A DNA stretch of 23,282 nt from a virus: positions 1-23,282 of the IMG/VR virus record IMGVR_UViG_3300028920_002860; one strand, given 5' to 3'. Positions 8,701 to 16,200 of the stretch are shown here, piece by piece. Under the pieces are notes generated by a model. The model was not told the DNA's origin. It ran no database searches and worked only from the letters and a program-made list of their open reading frames with translations. The stretch's first letter is position 1, and each line of letters starts with the position of its first letter. The position numbers and the translations under genes are program-made.

Positions 8701-9507
8701 GAGGACATGGGCGTCGAGAAGAAGCTGATGACCCCGGACGACTTCGAGCTGCTCTACCTTCGGAAGAACGCGCACGCGATGGGGATCGCCGACGATCCCG
8801 TCTTCGCCAACATCTCGTCCGACCTGCCGGTGAAGAAGCAGGTCGAGAGGATGCTCGAGGGGTTCAAGAAGAAGATCGGGAAGGACCCGCGCAAGATGGC
8901 GGGCTACAACCCGAAGCCCGTCTTCTACGGCAAGGAGGGCGAGGGCATCGCGCGCTTCCAGCGGTTCGACTTCTCCGACGCCGACATCGCGAAGAGGAAG
9001 TTCACCATCATCCACGACCTCTACTCGTCCAGCCCCGGCGACTTCCTCCTCTCGCGCATCGACGACGGGACGCGGTGCCTCATCGCGACCGAGGAGAAGA
9101 TCAGGCGCGGCATCCCCCTCGCCGGCATGAGCCCCGGCGCCGACCAGAACACGGGCGGCGCGCAGTTCGTCTTCCTCCGCATCAGGAAGGGCGCGGCAAA
9201 GGGACGCCGTCGCATCCACCTGAAGAAGGCGCTGCTGCGCGACACCAACGCGGTCTCCTACAATGGGGACTACTTCGGCAACATGGAGCCGTCCTTCAAG
9301 GAAGCGCGCCGCGCGAAGACCGTGCCCGAGGCGCTGAAGATGACGTCCAGCAGCAACGAGACCTTGATCAAGAACGAGGTCCCGCTCGAGATGTGGGACC
9401 ATATCGACGTCGGCAGCGCCGCCGAGCGGACGCGCGTCCTCGGCGAGCTGCGCAAGCGCGGGATCAAGGAGATCGGCGGCACGCCGATCGAGGACTTCGT
9501 GAGGTAG
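5713..9507 (+). CDS. Giant MuF-type minor head protein with fused kinase-like domain
   Basis: This 1264-aa protein starts at ATG 5713 (AGGA at 5701-5704) and ends in tandem TAG stops. Residues 1-200 are helical. Residues about 200-360 carry the Mu gpF minor-head signature: DRRTSDIC (264-271) and, after a spacer, PPYHFRCR (ending at 352). A Lys/Pro-rich linker (about 365-435) follows. Residues about 440-650 look like a HipA/PI3-4-kinase-type kinase: Lys473 in WMFKP, GNNDMHAGN (D557, N562) and GIDRG (D575). A Lys-rich stretch follows, then an unassigned C-terminal region (about 930-1264). MuF proteins sit at the portal, usually at 300-500 aa, and some carry C-terminal toxins delivered by phage. 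Here the extra domains may be packaged and injected. The MuF assignment is firm, the kinase fold likely, the C-terminal function unknown. Confidence 0.85.
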   Translation: MGGEARQLPLTDEVLSGMTDEQVGLALDVVDDILIREGVFKAAEGINAIQRDLATSFGQKWGSKAKGVIFEAAQALSDAGLGIISQADLDAVLDGIDGKMKGYGFTPAMQSKVRKAAGVAISLAMKGALEESKLDVPSSFALVDKKALNALTKNYTHWVDGYYHSNVREALRVGASEAIVKEGLAGRDAGRRFKEVADHYFKGKAGPAPGLPASLSVPKSYHGTADQYWDGLANHVAYQGNVFGRIDAFKKIGVTKYRIVAVLDRRTSDICRMMHGQVFTIEQAQPNLDAWMSDTPADVKDAAGWQKGPALAKEIGLSGYKPGATTPSMTPAQLNTISSKGLALPPYHFRCRTDVDIEEQVEDLPFIPGEKPPKKPAPAKPKPKEPKKPPAAKPKPKPVPKPPAPKAPTPIPSKPKPGAKKPDIKPAQPTPESRTPKEFPWAEDQLTEVKRGAKGMHEKQFFKDPDGNEWMFKPAPGGKDFRANVESIASEAAKRLGLDSADVFLVKHRGRTGTMHRMFKAVKNDGLERVGIEGLTQQQVEAMQRQHVLDWLIGNNDMHAGNFMVLKDGTLVGIDRGQAFRYFAKDRLATDYNPNAGYGIRVLYNDLFAAAQKGKMPKGLKLVDLDSAPMRRMLEKVASVSDDEWLAMWKPYIDDALKNKSLAFGSRAKFEAELLRRKNSLGKDLDEFYSKIFKRQTREVAEAQAQKGALTKVDAKLARKVGESQNRGATVLVATEKVENGNLLVYRYKDGSTVVEGKVRRSADEVVKRRLVGEDGMRKMAADAADAGGVDPDWTAILNQIKSFNYHLGPGGDGVISKIKQDAFFSKLNALKKKMTDPTATPQNKAKAKYYHDMLSKYGTQKKGIHLGPKTKKMLGVKQEPYTPPKPKETPQRTGGKSRRVKKSNVRKIAEEKRALENGEIVNETGGGLTSAGLRTDELREMIVAELDDGTRIFYTPHDNHHMGQAYSKQGRFRIVVPKGSRPPGAKEIERALDALEDMGVEKKLMTPDDFELLYLRKNAHAMGIADDPVFANISSDLPVKKQVERMLEGFKKKIGKDPRKMAGYNPKPVFYGKEGEGIARFQRFDFSDADIAKRKFTIIHDLYSSSPGDFLLSRIDDGTRCLIATEEKIRRGIPLAGMSPGADQNTGGAQFVFLRIRKGAAKGRRRIHLKKALLRDTNAVSYNGDYFGNMEPSFKEARRAKTVPEALKMTSSSNETLIKNEVPLEMWDHIDVGSAAERTRVLGELRKRGIKEIGGTPIEDFVR
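7030..7662 (+). other. Kinase-like domain within the MuF protein (residues about 440-650)
   Basis: The order of elements is that of HipA-like and PI3/4-kinase-like enzymes: an ATP-binding Lys473 in a beta strand, a Glu-containing helix (ESIASEAAKRLGL), a catalytic loop GNNDMHAGNF with D557 and N562, and a metal-binding Asp (D575) in GIDRG. All expected catalytic residues are present, so activity is plausible. The substrate, protein or otherwise, cannot be read from the sequence. Confidence 0.65.
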
Positions 9508-9511
9508 TAGG

Positions 9512-9943
9512 ATGGCGGACCCGAGAAGGATCGGAAGGACGATCTCGGCGAAGGACGCCGTCGAGCACCTCGACGAGCTGCTCGCCCGCTTCGGCGGCGT
9601 GACCGTCGGTGTGCAGCACCTCCTCGACGACGGGCGCGCCGTCGTCTCCGCGACCGCGAGGCCGACGCGGACCATGCTGATTGACGACAGGGCGCGCCGT
9701 CTCGGATGGACCTGGTGGCCGAGCGTGCACACCCTCGACTTCCGCGAGGCGAGGCGCGACGACGGCGACCTCGTGCTCATCGGCAGGACGGGGCCGGACC
9801 GCGACGTCGTCGCGGTCGCGACGATCACGGGGATGATGTTCGACGAGGACCGTCGCGACTACGACCGGTGGATGCGCGGCGTGAGCGACGACGAGCTGGC
9901 GGCGGTCCACGTCGCGCTCGAGGAGGCGATGCGTGGCGAGTAG
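9512..9943 (+). CDS. Unknown 143-aa protein between MuF and the giant protein
   Basis: ATG 9512 lies 4 bp after the MuF stop, with GAGG (9501-9504) 7 nt upstream. The protein is mixed alpha/beta in appearance, Arg/Asp-rich, without cysteines, signal peptide or membrane segment. A beta-rich middle (residues about 30-105) is followed by a C-terminal helix. It overlaps the next gene by 11 bp and is probably co-translated with it. No family is recognised; position suggests a head-assembly or accessory role. Confidence 0.7.
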   Translation: MADPRRIGRTISAKDAVEHLDELLARFGGVTVGVQHLLDDGRAVVSATARPTRTMLIDDRARRLGWTWWPSVHTLDFREARRDDGDLVLIGRTGPDRDVVAVATITGMMFDEDRRDYDRWMRGVSDDELAAVHVALEEAMRGE

Positions 9944-10277
9944 GAACTACACGGCGGTCTATGTCAACAAGCGCGTCGAGGACGACTTCGAGACGGTCGG
10001 CGCGCTCGCGTTCGACGGCGACGAGATCGCCTTCGTCCCGGTGCCCGGCAACGACGCCTACTCGATTCTCTGGCGCGGGAGGATCGACATCGCGCTGCAG
10101 CACGGGATGTCGCCCGAGGACTTCTACCAGGGGTGGGACGAGAGGGCGAACACCGCGGGCGGGTTCTCCGACCCGAGGCGCGCGAGAGCGGAGTCGGCGT
10201 GGGAGGCGGGCAAGGATCTGCTTGCGCGCCATCCCGAGATCGGCGATGCTTTCGACTGGGACGCCGTCCAGCCGTAG
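9933..10277 (+). CDS. Unknown 114-aa protein, translationally coupled
   Basis: GTG 9933 is preceded by GGAGG (9922-9926) with a 6-nt gap, all inside the end of the previous gene. The 11-bp overlap suggests coupled translation. The N-terminal half is beta-rich with aromatic residues (YTAVYVNKRV, YSILWRGRIDIAL); the C-terminal half is helical and acidic and ends FDWDAVQP. I see no catalytic motif and do not recognise the family. It immediately precedes the giant protein, so it could be a small partner of it or a head accessory protein. Confidence 0.7.
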   Translation: MASRNYTAVYVNKRVEDDFETVGALAFDGDEIAFVPVPGNDAYSILWRGRIDIALQHGMSPEDFYQGWDERANTAGGFSDPRRARAESAWEAGKDLLARHPEIGDAFDWDAVQP

Positions 10278-10290
10278 GAGGACCGAAAGG

Positions 10291-13200
10291 ATGAGGATCA
10301 AGGACATCAGCCCGGACGCCCTGCGCCGGGTCGACGACCGCGAGCTGCTCTCGCTGCACCTCCGCACCCATCAGCTCCACGGCGCCCACTTCGCCGACGA
10401 CGCGCCGAAGGGCCGGGGCCTGCGCGACGACAAGGGCGCCGAGGCGAAGGACGGCATCCTCGTCGCGGACAACGACGCGATCCTCGACGCCTGGAAGGGC
10501 AAGCGCGAGACGCTGCCGCTCAAGGCCGCGCCCAAAGGCGACGGCCGCACCTTCATCCTGGTCTCGCCGTCCCTGGCCTACGGCGTCGTCCGCCTCGGCG
10601 ACGAGAAGGACGGCGAGTGGCCGATCCTCTTCCTCAACCCCTTCGATGTCCCGCTCCCCTACGCGAGCGGCAAGGTCGACGGGGCCGTCGTCCCCGACAT
10701 CGACCTCGAGGGCGACGGCGCGCCGATGTCGCTCGAGGACCTCGTCCACGCGCACCTCTTCGTCGTCGAGGAGATGCTGCGTCGGGAGATCAGGCACAAG
10801 CGCGTGTCCGACCTCGACGACGAGGAGCTGCCCGACGGGACCAAGGCACCGGTCGTCAAGTTCGCGTGCCCCGACCCGGACAGCATGCCGAACGTCGTCA
10901 CGAAGGCCGGCGACGTCGCGGCCGCCCTCAAGCCGCGCGCCGGGCAGGCGGTCGACATCTTCTGCGGCATGGGCGCCCTGTCCATCGCCGCCGCGGCCGA
11001 AGGCTTCCACTCGACGCTCGCCGTCGAGAACGAGCCGCTCGCCGCGACGTCCTACGCGACCAACCACCCGCGGACGACCGTATTCCACGGAGATGTCCGC
11101 CAGCTCAACGCGGCCGACCTGGCCAAGGCGCTCGGGCCGGTCGACCTCGTCTGCGGCGGCGTCCCCTGCGAGCCCTTCTCGACCATCGGCGCGAAGGACC
11201 CGACCGACGGGCGGCGCGGCCTGATCAAGGTCGCGGTGAAGTTCGTCAAGGCGATGCGCCCGCGATACTTCCTCTTCGAGAACGTGCCGCAGGCGATGAA
11301 GGCCGACGGCTGGGCGACTGCGAGGAAGGCGCTGCAGCGCGAGGGATACGCGACCGACTTCTGGGTCGTGACGCACAACGAGGTCGGCGGAGGCACGGCG
11401 CGCAAGCGCGTCTTCTTCGTCGGCGTCCGCGGCGGCGAGCTGCCGTCGCTCGACGACCTGCCGCGCTCGAAGTCGGCCGGGTTCAAGGCCGCGCTCAAGG
11501 GCATCACCTCGCCGCCGAAGGGCGAGAACAAGGCCGACCCGATCCACGTCCATCCCGGTCCGCTCCAGCCGCACGCCGTCCGCAACGTCGCGCAGGTCCG
11601 CGCCGGCGGCAAGCCGACGGCGACCTGGAACGTGCGGCCGACGCCGCCGCAGGACCCCGCGCCGACCCTGCTCTCGCAGGCCGACAACCTGCACTGGTCG
11701 GCGAAGCGCCTGCTCACCGGCCGGGAGATGGCGACCCTCCACGAGATCCCGAGGTCCTACCGCTTCGTCAACTCGACCAGGAGCGGCGTCCGCAAGCTGG
11801 TCGGCGACTGCGTCCCGATCCGCCTCGGCCGCGCGGTCCTCGGCCACCTGAAGAAGGCGCAGGCGGAACGGGACCGCGAGCGCGGGCCGGTCGCGAAGGG
11901 CCTCCGCGCCGTCGACCTGGCCGACTTCAAGAACGTCGTCCACGAGGCGAAGGACGTGTGGAAGGTCGCGACGCCGAGGCCGCGCGCCGTCGACCTGTTC
12001 AGCGGGATGGGCGGGTTCTCCCTCGGCGCGTCCGCGGCGGGCTTCGACACCGTCCTCTCCGTCGAGTGCGACGAGCGGGCCGCGGCGACCTTCGCGGAGA
12101 ACCACGCCGGGGCGCCGGTCCTCCAGGCCGATATCAGGAAGATCGACCCGAAGGAGATCGCGCGAAGGGTCGGAAGGATCGACCTCGTGATCGGCGGCGT
12201 GCCGTGCGAGGCGTTCTCGCCGCTCGGCCGCGGCACCGCGCCGGAGCAGCGGAAGGCCGGCGTCGGCCCGGCCCACATGCAGGACAAGAAGCGCGAGAAG
12301 ACCGGGCGACGCGACCTTGTCAAGGTAGCCGTGAAGTGGGTCGAGGCGCTGCGCCCGAAGTTCGTCGCCTTCGAGAACGTGCCCGAGGCCGCCGATTCCG
12401 GCGAGTGGGACGCGGCGGTCAAGTCCCTCAAGCGCGCCGGATACGACGCGACGATCTGGGTCATGCGCGACGAGCAGGTCGGCGGGGCGACGAAGCGGAA
12501 GCGCGCCTTCCTCGTCGCGAAGCGCGACGGCGCGCTCCCCTCCCTCGACGACATCCCGCGACGCAAGGCGACCGCGTGCGGCTCGATCCTCTCGAAGTTC
12601 GCCAGCCCGCCGCAGGGGTCCAACCACGCCGACCCGCTCCACGTCCATCCCGGCCCGCTGACCGACATCGCGAGGCGGAACATCGCGGCCTCCGACCGCG
12701 GCGAGGCTCCGAAGGCCGGATGGGCGATCCGCCCGTTCTCCGCCGACGGCCCCGCGCCGACGATCACGTCGGGCAACGACGTGATCCACCCGAACCGCAA
12801 GCGATACCTCACGGGCCGCGAGATCGCCGCCCTGCACGGCGTGCCGAAGTCCTACCGCTTCCCCGCGTCGACGACCAGGACGGGCGTCCGCGACCTCGTC
12901 GGCGACTCCGTCCCGGTGCCGCTCGGCCGCGCCGTCCTCTCGCACCTCTCCTCCGGCCGCGCGACGAAGTCGGTCGTCGGCCCCATGCCCGCCAACCTCG
13001 TCGAGGACATCGGCGATGTGAAGCGCGTGGAGACGTCGAGGCCACGCGTCGTCGACCTCTTCTCCGGCATGGGCGGCTACTCGCTCGGCGCCCGCGCCGC
13101 CGGATTCGAGACGGTCCTCGCCGTCGAGCACGAGAAGCACGCGGCGGCGACCTTCGCCGCCAACCACGGCGGCACGCCCGTCTTCTTCGGCGACATCCAG

Positions 13201-16200
13201 AAGGTCGACCCGAAGGAGGCGCGCAAGCGCGTCGGCCCGGTCGAGATGATGATCGGCGGCGTGCCGTGCGAGCCCTACTCCTCGTCGGGCCGCGGGTCGG
13301 CCCCGGAGCAGCGCAACGACGGCGGCCGCGTCTTCGGGCGCCGCGGCCTCGTCAAGGTCGCGGTCTCCTGGGTCGAGGCGTTCTCCCCCAAGTTCGTCGC
13401 CTTCGAGAACGTCCCGCTCGCCGCCGACTCCCCCGAGTGGAAGGCCGCGCTGAAGTCGCTGGCCGGGATGGGCTACAGCGCCACCATCTGGGTCGTGCGC
13501 GACGATCAGGTCGGCGGGGCGACGACACGCAAGCGCGCCTTCCTCGTCGCGTCCAAGGGCAAGCTGCCCGACCTGGACGCGATCCCGAGACGCAAGGCCA
13601 GGACGGTGAAAGACGTCCTCGCGGCCCTTCCGTCCGTCGGCAGCGGCGACCCGCTGCACGTCGCCCACGGGACGGTCTCGGAGCGGAGGCTGAAGGGCAT
13701 CCGCGCGCAGCTCGACGGCAAGAAGATCCCAGGCTTCTTCCACGAGGGCGTGAACAAGATGGATGAGCCGGCGCACCCGATCATCGCCAGCCGGCAGTCG
13801 ATCCACCCGAGCCTCAAGCGGCACTTCACGCCGCGCGAGGTCCTGACCATGCACGGGGTCCCGAAGTCCTATCGCTTCCCCGTCAACATCGGGACCGTGC
13901 CGTCGCTCGTCGGCGACTCCGTCCCGGTCGCGCTCGGGTCGGCGATCATCAACCACCTCACCGGCCGCGCGCGGAAGGACGAGGAGGCCGACTGGCTGGG
14001 CGACGCGACGGACGCGATCCTTCCCGAGATCCTTGCCGACGAGATTGTCGGCGTCGACCTCGAGGGCTTCGAGGACATCGCGAAGGAGCACGCCGGCCCC
14101 GGCGGGTTCTCGGTCAAGATCGACCCGACCGACCTCCCCAACGTGATCACGAAGCAGGAGCAGCTCCGCAAGGACGCGGGCGGCGGCAAGCGCGTCGTCG
14201 ACCTGTTCTCCGGTCTCGGGGCCTACTCGCTCGGGGCGCACGCCGCGGGCTACCGGACCGCGCTCGCCGTCGAGCTGGAGCCGACGGCCGCGGCGACCTT
14301 CGCGACGAACAACCCGCGGTCGCAAGTCTACTTCGGCGACGTCCGCAAGCTGGACCCCCGCGCGGTCCGCGACAAGATCGGCAAGGTCGACCTCGTGATC
14401 GGCGGCGTGCCCTGCGAGCCCTTCTCGTCCGCCGGCAATTCCAGGGTGGATCAGCAGAACGACCCGCGCCGTGGTCTGGTCGGGATCGCGGCCAAGTTCG
14501 TCGAGGCGCTCGAGCCCGACTTCTTCGCCTTCGAGAACGTGCCCCAGGCCGCGAAGTCGTCCGAGTGGGGCCGCGCCCTCAAGCGGCTCAAGCGCGGCGG
14601 CTACGAGGTCGCGATCTGGAAGGTGTCGCACGACGAGGTCGGCGGCGCGACGAAGCGCAAGCGGGCCTTCATGGTGGGCGGCAAGAACGGCCTCCCATCG
14701 CTCGACGACCTCGGGCGGAAGTCTGCGACGCCGTGCGGCGAGGCGCTCAAGGGACTCGGCAACCCGCCGTCGAGGGAGAACCCGAGCGACCCGCTGCACG
14801 CGGTCCCGTACCCGCTGCGACCGAACGCCATCCGCAACATCGCCTACATGAAGGCCAACCCCAAGGCGACCGCGCCGCCGAGCATGTGGGCGGTCCGCCC
14901 CGTCGACTCGCGGCAGCCGTTCTTCACGATCGTCGGGATGGTCGACATGCTGCATCCGAGCAGCCGCCGCTACCTGACCGCGCGAGAGGCCGCGACGCTG
15001 CACGACATCCCGAAGTCCTACCGCTTCCCCGACACGCGGCACATCGCTGTCCGCACGCTGATCGGCGACTCGGTCCCGGTCGCGCTCGGCACCGCGGTCC
15101 TCAAGCACCTCACCTCCGCGAAGGTCGCGAAGGGCGAGGGCGTCGACCGCGACGAGGTCATCCGCTGCATCGAGGAGGCTGGCGAGTTCGTCGTCGTCCG
15201 CGACTTCGTCTCGCTGGTCGGGTCGGTCGTGACCGCGCCCGAGGGCCGGCCCGCAAAGGACGTCGACCTCGTCGTGCGCGACGACGTCCCCGACTCCTCG
15301 GTCGAGCTGAAGCTGCGCCGTCTCTTCCCTCCGGCCATCCGCAGCAAGGTCCATATGGTATGGGACGCGAAGGGGCCAAACTGGGCCTACCTCCCGTTCT
15401 ACGACCTCGTGCTGCGGAAGCGCGACGAGCTCAAGGCGCAGGGCGTCGACGAGCCCGACTACAAGCCCTATGCGTCGGGGTCCGTCGAGAAGGCCGAGGC
15501 CGTCCGCCTGATGCGGCCGTTCGTCCCGCTCAAGGCGAGGACCGGATACCACCAGGGCGAGTTCTTCGCGGTCGACCCGCTGCTCGACCTGTGGGCCGCG
15601 CCCGCGTTCAAGCAGGGCAAGTCCGTCGCGGTGGAGCCGAAGTTCGACGGCGTCCGCCTGACCGTGCACAAGGACGGCGACCGCGTCGCGATTTTCACCG
15701 AGGACAAGAAGCGCGACCGCGCCGCCATCCTGCCCGACGTCGTCGAGGACGTGCGCAAGCTGAAGGATGAGAAGCTGATCCTCGACGGCGAGATGGTCTG
15801 GTGGAAGGACGGCAAGCCCATCGCCCGGCACGACATGATGAGGATCGTCGTGGGCAAGGACCCGCTCAAGGGCGAGGACCTGCGGCTCAACGCATTCGAC
15901 ATCCTCTGGCGCAACGACGACGGCCCTCTCGACCACATGCCGTGGGCCGCGCGGCAGGCGCAGCTCGAGGCCGCGCTGCCCGACGACACGAGGCACCTCA
16001 AGAGGGCGCGCCCGACCGTCGCCGGCAACCGTCGCGAGTTCCTCGCCGCGGTGAAGCGGGCGAGGGCCTACCCCGGCAGCGAGGGCGCGATGCTCAAGCT
16101 GACCGACGCGCCCTATGACCTCGACGGGCGGAGCGGCGCGTGGGCGAAGCTGAAGGACGTCTTCGAGCTGCAGGTCGTCGTGATCGGCGCGAAGAAGAAG

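Noticed and set aside
9706-10290. N-terminal extension of the giant protein to 9706
   Set aside because: It overlaps two small genes that have their own ribosome binding sites. ATG 10291 has AGGAGG at good distance and begins sequence with normal composition.
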